Positions 7,457 through 14,647 are shown, counted from the stretch's first letter. The stretch is DNA of 17,204 nucleotides from Anaerolineae bacterium (GCA_030598885.1 JAUVOZ010000023.1:1-17204); one strand, 5' to 3'. A program made the numbers and translations. Notes: generated by a model from the letters alone, not told the origin.

Positions 7457-9277
7457 ATGACGGCTTCCTCAAAACATAAGACAAGCAAGGTCCGTGTAGC
7501 AGTTGTCTCCCATATCGGCGCGTCTATCAAACGGACGCTGCTTGAAGATAGGTGTCGGGCTGAGACAATCACTACCGCAGGTGGCTTAGAGATGACCTTG
7601 GGTGTTGTAGCTGATGGCATAGGAGGTGAAAACGCAGGCGAACGGGCTGCAGAGTTAACGGTCAACGCCATCGTTGAGCATTGTACCCACTCGGTTGGGA
7701 GGGACATCCCCTCGATGCTGGAGGAGGCGATGACGGTTGCCAACCAGCAAGTATTCGCCGATGCCAGACGCAGCAGACGGAAGATGAACATGGGCTCAAC
7801 TGCAGCTGTCGCTGCCATAGTTAATGATCATCTGTATATCGCCAATGTTGGTGATAGCCGTATCTATCTCATACGCGGCAAACGTGTTCTACGCTTGACA
7901 ATGGACCACACATGGGAAAATGAGATTCTGCGGTCGGGAAAGCTGACTGCTGATGAAGTTGCCCGACATCCTCGGAAAGATGAAATTGTCCGCTCAATTG
8001 GATACGACGCCATCTTGGATGTGGACCTCGGATTGTGGTTGCAGGGTGAGACGGAGGATGAGGCGGCAGCGAGAGCGGCTCAAGGATTTCCACTTAAACC
8101 GGGGGATCAAGTTGTGATCTGCTCGGATGGTCTGACCAAGACTCGCCACGATCTTCCATCGGCACATTATGTTGAAGAGCACGAATTGGCCAACCTAACT
8201 GTAGGACGATCGCCAAAGCAGGCGGCTGATTTACTTGTTAAACGGGCTCTGGATCGAAAAGTAGATGATAACGTTTCGGTGATCATCCTGGCGGTTCCCG
8301 GTGGGTTTCGTATACCACGGACATTCCTGTCAGCCTGTGGTGTAGCCGCAAGCGCATTTCTCCTGGTCGTTGCGGGTGTTTGGCTCCTGCCGAGGCTTAT
8401 AAATCCGGCTGATAGTCCATCTGCAGGACCGACCATCCCTCCTCTGCCGTCGGGGGTTTCTTTTGTGTCAGAACTCGAAGGGAGAGCTGAGGTCGTGAGC
8501 CCAGGAGGGGGGAGGCGACCTCTACATGCGGAGGATTTAATCGCCTCCGGTGAGGGAGTCTACGTCGTCGTTTATGGATCGGATTCGTATGCCCGGTTGG
8601 GTTTAGCGGATGGGAACATTGTATTTATCGGACCTGATACGCAAGTGGAATTGACGGCTATCGCTGATGGGATCGACACTCAACAAACCGTCCTGGTTAT
8701 TGAGAGAGGAGTGATCCTGGTCGCCTGTGATGCGGGTGGGATGTCAACTCTGCTGGTTAGATCTCCGGCAGGAACAGCCGCGAGATCGAAGGTAGCAGTC
8801 ATGGGATTGATCTTCTCGCCTGACGATCAGCGGTTTGATGTGGATTGCTTCAGTGGATTGTGTGAAGTCGTTGATGACATTTCGGGTGAGCTTGGCGATG
8901 TATTGGATGGAGGGCAACATCTCTGGGTGAGTATGGCAGGAGAGATTAGCCCGCCGGATCCGACCCGTAACCAGCTCTATGCCTTTGGGGGGTATGGAGG
9001 AGGTTTGGTGTTGACTCCAACAGTTGTGTTGGCTACATCCACTACTGCCAGTGTGCCAGCCACGCTTACCCGAACGCCGCTCGGTCCCCTATTTGTCCCC
9101 CCATCTGCTACACGGACATCCCCTCCGCCACGCGATACGTCGACACCAAAGCCAACTCCAACCATGACTGTAACCCGAACGCCAGTGCCGACCAAGACAC
9201 CTATTCCCACAAAAACATCAGTGCCAGAGGCCACTAAAACACCGAAAAAATCACCAACAGACGCGCCTGAGCCATAG
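7457..9277 (+). CDS. PP2C-family Ser/Thr phosphatase with outer FecR-like domain
   Basis: 606 residues. The cytosolic N-terminal PP2C (PPM) domain (about 11-282) has all main motifs: LEDR with Asp31, VVADGIGG with Asp53, AGERAAE, MGSTAAVAA (112-120), NVGDSRIYLIR with Asp133, MDHTW, CSDGLT with Asp224 and DDNVSVIIL with Asp271. It should hydrolyse phosphoserine/threonine with Mn or Mg. One membrane helix (about 291-312) follows. Outside lies a FecR-like beta domain (about 335-495: LADGNIVFIGPDTQVEL, ERGVILV, GGQHLWV) with a CFSGLC cysteine pair (464, 469). The last 90 residues are a Thr/Pro/Ser-rich, probably extended tail (from about 518), built of TRTP/TKTP-like repeats, as often seen in outer proteins of Chloroflexota. 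It probably reverses the neighbouring kinase's phosphorylations, with activity tuned by the outer domain. Ribosome site is weak (AGGA, 9 nt upstream). Confidence 0.9.
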   Translation: MTASSKHKTSKVRVAVVSHIGASIKRTLLEDRCRAETITTAGGLEMTLGVVADGIGGENAGERAAELTVNAIVEHCTHSVGRDIPSMLEEAMTVANQQVFADARRSRRKMNMGSTAAVAAIVNDHLYIANVGDSRIYLIRGKRVLRLTMDHTWENEILRSGKLTADEVARHPRKDEIVRSIGYDAILDVDLGLWLQGETEDEAAARAAQGFPLKPGDQVVICSDGLTKTRHDLPSAHYVEEHELANLTVGRSPKQAADLLVKRALDRKVDDNVSVIILAVPGGFRIPRTFLSACGVAASAFLLVVAGVWLLPRLINPADSPSAGPTIPPLPSGVSFVSELEGRAEVVSPGGGRRPLHAEDLIASGEGVYVVVYGSDSYARLGLADGNIVFIGPDTQVELTAIADGIDTQQTVLVIERGVILVACDAGGMSTLLVRSPAGTAARSKVAVMGLIFSPDDQRFDVDCFSGLCEVVDDISGELGDVLDGGQHLWVSMAGEISPPDPTRNQLYAFGGYGGGLVLTPTVVLATSTTASVPATLTRTPLGPLFVPPSATRTSPPPRDTSTPKPTPTMTVTRTPVPTKTPIPTKTSVPEATKTPKKSPTDAPEP

Positions 9278-9335
9278 TCTACCGAGAATTAAGACATCCA
9301 CACTTAGGAGTTTACTGATTTGCTTAGGCAATTTA

Positions 9336-9363
9336 TTGATGATCAAGTCAGACGAATTGTAAT
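9336..9363 (+). promoter_or_regulatory. Candidate promoter before the second PP2C-like gene
   Basis: TTGATG (9336-9341, 4/6), a 16-bp spacer and TGTAAT (9358-9363, 5/6). Transcription would start near 9370 and give a leader of about 54 nt to the ATG at 9424. It lies in the 146-bp gap between the two phosphatase genes, so the second could be expressed separately from the first. No hairpin terminator is visible in this gap. Confidence 0.4.
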
Positions 9364-9423
9364 GCACTTGATTCCAACGTTGTTGGGATACACAGGTTAG
9401 AAGGGGATTGAGGATAGGGTAAG

Positions 9424-10860
9424 ATGTCCATTCACCGCCAACGGGGATCATTTGCCAGCGAACAAAGTCTAGGGGCGGTCTCTCCTGAACTCCCTCAACA
9501 AGACAGAGTAAGGGTCGAGAATGTTCGTACCGGTATTGGCCAGAACCTTACCCTGGCGGTTGTGGCCGATGGCGACGGACATCCCCAAGCAGGTGAGTCG
9601 GCCGAGATGGTCGTGTCAAAATTGTTTGAAGGAATAATCCGCTCGCGAGATCGTGACCTGAATTCTCAACTGCGTAATCAATTGGAAATTAGCGGTCAGT
9701 CTTTGATGGACGCCAGGATGAGAGGAGAAGGATTGGGGGAGGTTGCCATTACTGCGATCGCTATATGGAAAGACCGCCTTTATTATGCACATGTGGGTCA
9801 TACCATGGCTGTCTTGGTGCGAGATGGACGAGCCATTCCATTAACCAGCGGGGGGAACCAACTACTGGGTACATCAGATCCCCCGGTTATTCAAACCGGA
9901 GACCAACGTGGAATAGCTCTCCATCCTGGTGATAATGTCGTACTTGCTTCAGATGGCCTGACACGGATCAGCCCAGAGGATGGTAAACCTTTCGTCCATC
10001 CTGAGGATATCGCGAACTATGTCGAAGGCAACAACCCATTAGAGGCAGCCCGTCACTTGCTCAGCATCGCCATGGGGCGGGACGTGGACGACAATGTATC
10101 CGTAGTTGTTGTACAGCTGCCTGGAGGTCGGGCGCGGGGTGGTCGAGGATCGCTTACTGTCTTCGCAACCATTGTTGGAATCCTGTTGGTTCTTGTGTTA
10201 GGTGTGGCGGGGATCAAATGGCTCAGAGATAGTCGGATCCCTCCCCCATCTGTGGATTATGGCTATGCGGTTTTGATACAAGGTTCGGTGAGGGTTGATG
10301 ATGTAGTGGAGGGGGATTCTATCGGTATTGTAAGTTACCTGGGTACGATTCCTTCTGGAGCCACTTTAACCGCATTAGATGAGTCCCGTTTAGCCTTGCA
10401 GACAACCCATGAGGGCTCATTCGATCTATCAGCCACATCCTTCTACCTGACTAGCGGCAGTCAAATTCGGCTTAGGATGCTCGATGCACGTCCAGAAATA
10501 TCGAGTGGGAACCAACTTCCGCTGACGGCGGGTACTGTTTTGGACTTAGTATCTGGGAGATTGCTGGTCGTGCGTAGTGAGGGTGATCACGAGATCCAGG
10601 TTGCTGTAGGATTGAATACCAGTTCGCTTGTAGGATTCGGAGCTGGAGCGATAGGGCTCATTGCGGAAGATGGCACCCGAGTGGTGGATTGCCTTGTTGG
10701 ACAGTGCCAAACTCACCAGGTGAATGGAGCTACAGTCGAACTCATGAGTGGACAGAGGCTGTCTTTGGTTGAGGTTAAACAAGAGAATGTCGAGGTGATC
10801 GCTGAAGGTATATTGCAGGGGTGGGATAAATTATGTGAATTATGCTTATCGGAGCCGTAA
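9424..10860 (+). CDS. Degenerate PP2C-like membrane protein with outer FecR-like domain
   Basis: 478 residues, same architecture as the gene before it: PP2C-like domain (about 25-232), one membrane helix (about 243-266), FecR-like outer domain (about 280-455), but no Thr/Pro tail. Kept PP2C features: Asp27 in QQDR, AVVADG with Asp49, AGESAE, ASDGLT with Asp177, DDNVSVVVV with Asp223. Lost features: the VGDSR motif reads VGHTM, so the metal-ligand Asp is His126; the TxDH element is missing; the GSTA motif is GEVAITA; and ADGxGG reads ADGDGH. By family knowledge, the ligands of the two-metal centre remain while the third-metal ligand is gone. It may be a weak phosphatase or a pseudophosphatase that binds phosphoprotein or senses through its outer domain. 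CLVGQC (423-428) matches the Cys pair of its neighbour. Start ATG has AGGG five bases upstream. Confidence 0.85.
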   Translation: MSIHRQRGSFASEQSLGAVSPELPQQDRVRVENVRTGIGQNLTLAVVADGDGHPQAGESAEMVVSKLFEGIIRSRDRDLNSQLRNQLEISGQSLMDARMRGEGLGEVAITAIAIWKDRLYYAHVGHTMAVLVRDGRAIPLTSGGNQLLGTSDPPVIQTGDQRGIALHPGDNVVLASDGLTRISPEDGKPFVHPEDIANYVEGNNPLEAARHLLSIAMGRDVDDNVSVVVVQLPGGRARGGRGSLTVFATIVGILLVLVLGVAGIKWLRDSRIPPPSVDYGYAVLIQGSVRVDDVVEGDSIGIVSYLGTIPSGATLTALDESRLALQTTHEGSFDLSATSFYLTSGSQIRLRMLDARPEISSGNQLPLTAGTVLDLVSGRLLVVRSEGDHEIQVAVGLNTSSLVGFGAGAIGLIAEDGTRVVDCLVGQCQTHQVNGATVELMSGQRLSLVEVKQENVEVIAEGILQGWDKLCELCLSEP

Positions 10861-10888
10861 ATTGAACTGGATTTTTTTAGCTACATTA

Positions 10889-10903
10889 GCGATGTACATT
10901 CGC
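10889..10903. other. Near-palindromic site GCGATGTACATTCGC
   Basis: An ATGTACAT palindrome flanked by GCG and CGC, with one unpaired T. It also contains a direct repeat, ACATTaGCG then ACATTcGCG, 13 bp apart (10884-10905). It lies just upstream of the candidate tyrS promoter and could be a dimer-type operator. No regulator is identified, so this is only a structural note. Confidence 0.2.
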
Positions 10904-10915
10904 GGTGGCTTTTAT

Positions 10916-10945
10916 TTGCTGGTAACAAAATCAATATGATATGAT
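10916..10945 (+). promoter_or_regulatory. Candidate promoter of the tyrS leader
   Basis: TTGCTG (10916-10921, 3/6), an 18-bp spacer and TATGAT (10940-10945, 5/6). A second overlapping TATGAT is at 10935-10940. Transcription from the former would start near 10952, two or three bases before the ATG of a 32-codon ORF and about 205 nt before the tyrS start. The -10 is good, the -35 weak. Confidence 0.4.
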
Positions 10946-10954
10946 TGTATTGTT

Positions 10955-11053
10955 ATGGATTTCCTCTTGGACCTAGGCGAACGACGGTACATCTATGCCA
11001 GGGGCGGCCACCGCCCCGCCTCCGGAGTCTGCTGCGCGCTCAACGTCTGGTGA
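10955..11053 (+). CDS. Possible leader peptide upstream of tyrS (32 codons)
   Basis: ORF in the tyrS leader reading MDFLLDLGERRYIYARGG and continuing to a TGA at 11051. It holds two Tyr codons (TAC at 10988, TAT at 10994) separated by one Ile codon, then a GC-rich hairpin four bases later and an intrinsic terminator 37 nt after the stop. There is no ribosome site, so it would need leaderless initiation from the promoter just upstream, which two other genes here also appear to use. A Tyr-sensing attenuator is an inference; two Tyr codons are few, and the ORF may be chance. Confidence 0.22.
   Translation: MDFLLDLGERRYIYARGGHRPASGVCCALNVW
11001..11017 (+). other. GC-rich perfect hairpin in the tyrS leader
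   Basis: GGGGCGG and CCGCCCC pair in a perfect 7-bp stem around CCA. It lies inside the possible leader ORF, just after its two Tyr codons, and is not followed by a T-run, so it is not a terminator itself. It could be the pause or competing hairpin of an attenuator, or a fragment of a dispersed repeat. Confidence 0.45.
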
Positions 11054-11089
11054 ATTGCTCATTGACGTCTAAACTTCTGCTGAAACCAG

Positions 11090-11117
11090 CGTGGGCTGCC
11101 CAGCCCACGTTTATTAA
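11090..11117 (+). terminator. Intrinsic terminator or attenuator just upstream of tyrS
   Basis: CGTGGGCT (11090-11097) and AGCCCACG (11102-11109) form a perfect 8-bp GC-rich stem with a GCCC loop, followed by TTTATTAATTCTT. It ends about 40 nt before the tyrS GTG. It could close the upstream signalling operon, but its position, after a candidate promoter and right before a tRNA-synthetase gene, also fits an attenuator. Confidence 0.72.
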
Positions 11118-11156
11118 TTCTTAAATTTCATCCACCCTAATCGAGGAGCACAACCG

Positions 11157-12395
11157 GTGACTAAAACAGAACTTGATATGCAAATCTCTTTGCTGATGCA
11201 GGGCACCGAGTACGGCGATGAGACACTCAAACAAGCCATGGCGCAAGAACTTCGCACCCGCCTGCTCGAGGTAGAGCAGGAGGGGCGCAAATTGCGGGTG
11301 TATTGCGGCTTCGACCCTCGCACCTCTGATCTGCACCTGGGACACACAGTTCCGATGCGGAAAATGCGTCAATTTCAGGAGCTCGGGCATGAGGTGACCT
11401 TTGTTATCGGTAGGTTCACCTCGCTTATCGGCGATCCTTCCGATAAGGATAGTATCCGGGCTCAGATCACCCTGGAAGAGGCAACCCTTAACGCTGAGAC
11501 ATATGCCGAACAAGCCTTCAAGATCCTGGACCCGAATAGAACCCGGATTGCGTACAATGACACCTGGCTCTCAGAACTAACTTTTCAGGATCTGATTAAG
11601 CTGGCCTCGAATTTTACTTTTCAGCAATTTCTCACCCGGGATGCTTTCCGTAAGCGTTGGGAAGCTGAGGATCCGATCTACCTGCATGAGTTCTTCTATG
11701 CCCTAATGCAAGGGTACGACGCGTACCACTTGAAGACCGATGTTCAGATCGGAGGAACGGATCAATTGTTCAACATCGTCACTGCCGCACGTAAGCTTAT
11801 GGAAGTTTTAGGGGAAAGGCCTAACATTGCCATCATCCACGGCATCCTCCCTGGGACTGATGGGGTGGTGAAAATGAGTAAGTCGTTGGGGAACCATATA
11901 CCACTCCAAACCGATCCGGAAGACATGTACGGTAAGGTTATGAGCGTGCCCGATATCGCCATGAGTAGCTACTTCCGCTTGGTGACAAGCTTGACACCAA
12001 CCGAGATTGATGAGATCGAAGGCGGATTAGAGTCAGGCGAATTTCATCCTCGGGATGTCAAGATGCGCCTAGCCCGTGAGATTGTCGGTATCTACCATGG
12101 GGAGGATGTCGTCGATAAGGCGGAAGCAGCCTTCCGACGAGTGTTCCAGGAGCGGGAAGATCCGGAAGAGATGCCGGATTTGCTGATAAGCCACGGTCTG
12201 GCGCTGGTCGATGTTATGGTCGAAGCGGGATTGACCAAGAGCAAGGGTGAAGCCCGGCGGTTGATAGATCAAAGAGGCGTGCGTCTGGATGGTGTGGTTA
12301 TCGAGAATCCAGAGGAAATTCTCGAATTGGATGAACCAAAGGTGCTGCGTGTTGGCAAACGACGGTTCTTGAGGTTACTTCCACCCGAAGAGTAA
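11157..12395 (+). CDS. tyrS: Tyrosyl-tRNA synthetase (TyrZ-like, KMSKS type)
   Basis: Class I synthetase that charges tRNA-Tyr. 412 residues. The Rossmann core starts with VYCGFDPRTSDLHLGH (48-63), containing the HLGH signature at 60-63. Further family motifs are GDPSDKD (92-98), LMQGYDAYHL (183-192) and QIGGTDQLFNI (197-207). The second signature is a full KMSKS at 239-243, which by family knowledge points to the TyrZ-like branch rather than the KFGKT TyrS branch. The C-terminus has an S4 RNA-binding domain (about 342-405, LTKSKGEARRLIDQRGVRLDG in part). The start is GTG with GAGGAG eight bases upstream. Transcription likely depends on the leader described at 10916-11117. Confidence 0.95.
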   Translation: MTKTELDMQISLLMQGTEYGDETLKQAMAQELRTRLLEVEQEGRKLRVYCGFDPRTSDLHLGHTVPMRKMRQFQELGHEVTFVIGRFTSLIGDPSDKDSIRAQITLEEATLNAETYAEQAFKILDPNRTRIAYNDTWLSELTFQDLIKLASNFTFQQFLTRDAFRKRWEAEDPIYLHEFFYALMQGYDAYHLKTDVQIGGTDQLFNIVTAARKLMEVLGERPNIAIIHGILPGTDGVVKMSKSLGNHIPLQTDPEDMYGKVMSVPDIAMSSYFRLVTSLTPTEIDEIEGGLESGEFHPRDVKMRLAREIVGIYHGEDVVDKAEAAFRRVFQEREDPEEMPDLLISHGLALVDVMVEAGLTKSKGEARRLIDQRGVRLDGVVIENPEEILELDEPKVLRVGKRRFLRLLPPEE

Positions 12396-12402
12396 CATGA
12401 GT

Positions 12403-12433
12403 CGGTTGAAAAAGTAGCCGTTATTGTTTTTTC
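12403..12433 (+). terminator. Weak intrinsic terminator after tyrS
   Basis: CGGTT and AGCCG (one G-U pair) form a 5-bp stem with an 8-nt loop, followed by TTATTGTTTTTTC. It begins eight bases after the tyrS stop. The stem is short, but the T-rich tract and position support it. Confidence 0.5.
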
Positions 12434-12455
12434 AATTCTGATTGGACTCTTTAGC

Positions 12456-12530
12456 TATCCTTCGACTTTGTCCTGAGCCTGTCGAAGGGATAAACTCCAC
12501 GAGCCACGAAGTGGCAAGTGTAGTCGAAGG
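12456..12530. repeat. REP-like palindromic element between tyrS and rtcB
   Basis: TATCCTTCGAC (12456-12466) pairs with GTCGAAGGGATA (12481-12492), one G bulged, around a 14-nt loop containing GTCCTGAGCC. A third arm, GTCGAAGG, recurs at 12523-12530, and a small GCCAC-GAA-GTGGC hairpin lies between (12503-12515). Core words of this kind (CTTCGACAGGCTCAGGAC on the other strand) occur as dispersed extragenic palindromes in many bacterial genomes; this is from memory and not searched. It sits between convergent genes. The rest of the 12396-12709 gap holds the tyrS terminator, one hairpin at 12590-12611, and nothing else recognised. Confidence 0.65.
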
Positions 12531-12589
12531 ACGCTACCGCTCTTACACCCTCATGGGTTGAATGCCAATCTAATGAAGTAAAAGCTTCA

Positions 12590-12611
12590 CAAACATGCCT
12601 ATTGATGTTTG
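12590..12611. other. Hairpin downstream of rtcB
   Basis: CAAACAT and ATGTTTG pair in a perfect 7-bp stem with an 8-nt loop, 98 bp beyond the rtcB stop on the minus strand. No T-run follows on either strand, so it is not a standard terminator; it may only protect the 3' end of the archease-rtcB mRNA. Confidence 0.3.
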
Positions 12612-12709
12612 ATAAAGCATTAGTAGCAAAAGGGCTTTCACGCGCTTGGGTCTTTTTCAGTACAGTCATATTTGGCTTCGGAGTAAAGGTCTCGAATATT
12701 ATCTGTAAT

Positions 12710-14179
12710 TTACCCTTTGATCACAGCCATGGGTCGTAAACGAGCAACCTTTTTCGCAATTCCGGCGCGTACGACGACTTCAATGACTGCATCTACATCC
12801 TTGTAGGCTTGCGGAGCCTCCTCTGCCAAGCCTGGCATTGAGCGGGCACGAACGTGAATACCTTTGCTTTCCATTCTTTCCCGCAGTTGATCACCGCGCA
12901 CGGTACGTTTCGCCCGTTTGCGGCTCATCGTTCGTCCCGCTCCGTGGCAAGTGGAGCCAAAAGAGAGCGCCATGCTACCTTCCGTGCCAAGGAGCACCCA
13001 CGAGGAAGTCGCCATGCTGCCTGGAACTAGGACCGGTTGACCAAGTTCTTGATACTCATCTGGCAACTCCTCGAAACCGGGACCGAAGGCTCGCGTCGCT
13101 CCTTTACGGTGCACACAGACGCGGACTTTCTCCCCGTCTACTACATGTTCTTCGATCTTTCCTATGTTGTGGGCAATGTCATAGACCTGATGTAGCTCCC
13201 AGTCGCTGACTTTACCGGCCAAAGTCTGTTCGAAAGTCCTACGAGCGTGATGGACTAGGACTTGCCGGTTAGCGAATGCGTAGTTTGCCGCGCAAGTCAT
13301 GGCTGATAGATAACGCTTACCTTCAGGTGAATTCAGCGGTGCACATACTAACTCACGGTCGGGAAGTTGAATCTGATAACGCTTGACAGCACCCTGAAGT
13401 TCCCGCACATAGTCGGAACAAATTTGATGGCCGAAGCCACGTGAACCACAATGGATCTGAAGTGCGATCATGCCTTCTTCGAGGCCCATGGCCTGAGCAG
13501 CTTCAGGGTGGAATACCTGCTCTACGAAATCAACCTCAATAAAATGATTCCCTGCTCCCAAGCTGCCCAATTGCGGGCGGCCACGCTGCTTAGCGCGGTC
13601 GCTCACATGGGCGGGGTCGGCTCCTTCAATACAACCGCCCCCTTCTGTGCGTTCCACGTCTTCTTCTCGGGCGTATCCGTTCTTGAGTGTCCACACAGCG
13701 CCTTGGCGACAGATCTGATCAAGTTGTTTGACGCTAAGCCGTATGCTGCCCTTGACCCCCACGCCGCTGGGACAATTCGCATAAAGCGCACTGGCCAAAT
13801 CATCCAAGTGCGGCTCAACCGCTTTGGCTGGGATCCGGCTGGAAAGAAGTCGAACCCCGCAATTGATGTCGTATCCGATACCACCAGGGGAAATCACCCC
13901 GTGGGGTAGGCGAGTTGCTGCCACCCCACCAATGGGGAACCCATATCCCTGATGGACATCTGGCATCACAATAATGTGACTCACCAAACCTGGAAGGGTT
14001 GAGGCATTAACGGCTTGCAGTATCGATTTGTCGCTAAGAGCAGCTTCCAATATGCGGTCGTCAGCGATGATGCGTACCGGGACTCTCATGTCATGACGGT
14101 AGGAGGTGGGAATTTCCCAAAGAACCGGTCCCAATTTTCGGAAATCCTGTTTGTGGATCATCTCTCTCCTCGCTCTCAT
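12710..14179 (-). CDS. rtcB: RNA-splicing ligase RtcB
   Basis: GTP- and Mn-dependent RNA ligase that joins 2',3'-cyclic-phosphate (3'-phosphate) ends to 5'-OH ends, used in RNA repair and, in archaea and animals, tRNA splicing. 489 residues, normal length. Motifs: MPDVHQGYGFPIGGVAAT (72-89), GGIGYDINCGVRLL with metal ligands Asp104 and Cys107, GAGNHFIEVD with Asn211 and His212, QIHCGSRGFGHQI with His243, AHNIGKIEEH with His338, and STCHGAGRTMSR with His412, the expected guanylation residue. The first ATG overlaps the archease stop (ATGA). A second in-frame ATG at 14161 has a clearly better ribosome site (AGGAG four bases upstream), so the true protein may be 483 residues. Co-transcribed with archease, its known activating partner. 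Confidence 0.96.
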   Translation of the reverse strand: MRARREMIHKQDFRKLGPVLWEIPTSYRHDMRVPVRIIADDRILEAALSDKSILQAVNASTLPGLVSHIIVMPDVHQGYGFPIGGVAATRLPHGVISPGGIGYDINCGVRLLSSRIPAKAVEPHLDDLASALYANCPSGVGVKGSIRLSVKQLDQICRQGAVWTLKNGYAREEDVERTEGGGCIEGADPAHVSDRAKQRGRPQLGSLGAGNHFIEVDFVEQVFHPEAAQAMGLEEGMIALQIHCGSRGFGHQICSDYVRELQGAVKRYQIQLPDRELVCAPLNSPEGKRYLSAMTCAANYAFANRQVLVHHARRTFEQTLAGKVSDWELHQVYDIAHNIGKIEEHVVDGEKVRVCVHRKGATRAFGPGFEELPDEYQELGQPVLVPGSMATSSWVLLGTEGSMALSFGSTCHGAGRTMSRKRAKRTVRGDQLRERMESKGIHVRARSMPGLAEEAPQAYKDVDAVIEVVVRAGIAKKVARLRPMAVIKG

Positions 14180-14586
14180 ACATCAAATACTACAGTTGTC
14201 TCCAGACCATCTACGATTTTTTCAATCTCAAGGTCATGATAGGTCACGGCTTTTATGTGTCTGGTAATAGCCGCAATGGGCGTCTCTTGGACTTTGGCGA
14301 CCAGGTGGGTGTCGCCAGTGATATGAAGTTCAAACTTTGTGTAAGTCACCCCACGGGTTTCCATTGAAAAGAGCAATTCTTCCAACCAGGTGACGAGCAA
14401 ACCTTCACGATCTGGCGCTTGAACCTCGATTTCCCGATCCCGGGAAGGACCAGATCGAGGTATAGCTCCGGTTAACTCGAGCATTCCCAGAGCAGCGTTG
14501 TGTAGCAACTCTTTGAAGTCTGTCCCTCGTACCCGAAGTGCCTGATCAGCGGTATGTTCGATTTCTTCGAAGTATGGGCCCTTCAT
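14176..14586 (-). CDS. Archease (RtcB activator)
   Basis: Small protein that speeds RtcB guanylation and allows multiple turnover. With ATG at 14586 it has 136 residues, the usual size. Signatures: EHTADQALRV (10-19), LLVTWLEELL (63-72), HIKAVTYHDLEI (110-121) and the C-terminal VVFDV, whose Asp belongs to the metal site. The longer frame to 14685 adds 33 residues without family similarity and runs across the divergent promoter, so it is rejected. No ribosome site precedes ATG 14586; the -10 element TATACT lies only 6 bp upstream, so the mRNA is probably leaderless. Its stop overlaps the rtcB ATG, coupling the two. Confidence 0.93.
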   Translation of the reverse strand: MKGPYFEEIEHTADQALRVRGTDFKELLHNAALGMLELTGAIPRSGPSRDREIEVQAPDREGLLVTWLEELLFSMETRGVTYTKFELHITGDTHLVAKVQETPIAAITRHIKAVTYHDLEIEKIVDGLETTVVFDV

Positions 14587-14592
14587 ATATCT

Positions 14593-14622
14593 AGTATAGT
14601 ACGAATTTCTGCTTGTAGTCCA
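14593..14622 (-). promoter_or_regulatory. Promoter of archease-rtcB (leaderless)
   Basis: On the minus strand: TGGACT (14622-14617, 4/6), an 18-bp spacer and TATACT (14598-14593, 5/6), then AGATAT and ATG. Start of transcription at or very near the ATG is expected. The -35 overlaps the -35 of the divergent FHA gene by two bases. Confidence 0.6.
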
Positions 14623-14640
14623 TGCGGTCTGGCGTATAAT
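14613..14640 (+). promoter_or_regulatory. Promoter of the FhaA-like gene (leaderless)
   Basis: TTGTAG (14613-14618, 3/6), a 16-bp spacer and a perfect TATAAT (14635-14640), followed by GTAGGTT and the ATG at 14648. The seven-base gap from -10 to ATG puts the transcription start at the A of the start codon. Confidence 0.65.
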
Positions 14641-14647
14641 GTAGGTT

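Noticed and set aside
10961..11156. T-box riboswitch before tyrS
   Set aside because: I looked for the conserved GGUGG-ACCGCG element and Stem I bulge motifs and found neither; only a hairpin and a terminator are present.
12451..12669. 72-residue minus-strand ORF after rtcB
   Set aside because: Its C-terminal part (PFDRLRT) is a translation of the REP-like palindrome, there is no ribosome site, and no family is recognised.
13451..13909. 152-residue plus-strand ORF inside rtcB
   Set aside because: Antisense shadow of the strongly conserved RtcB metal-site region; no ribosome site or recognisable domain.
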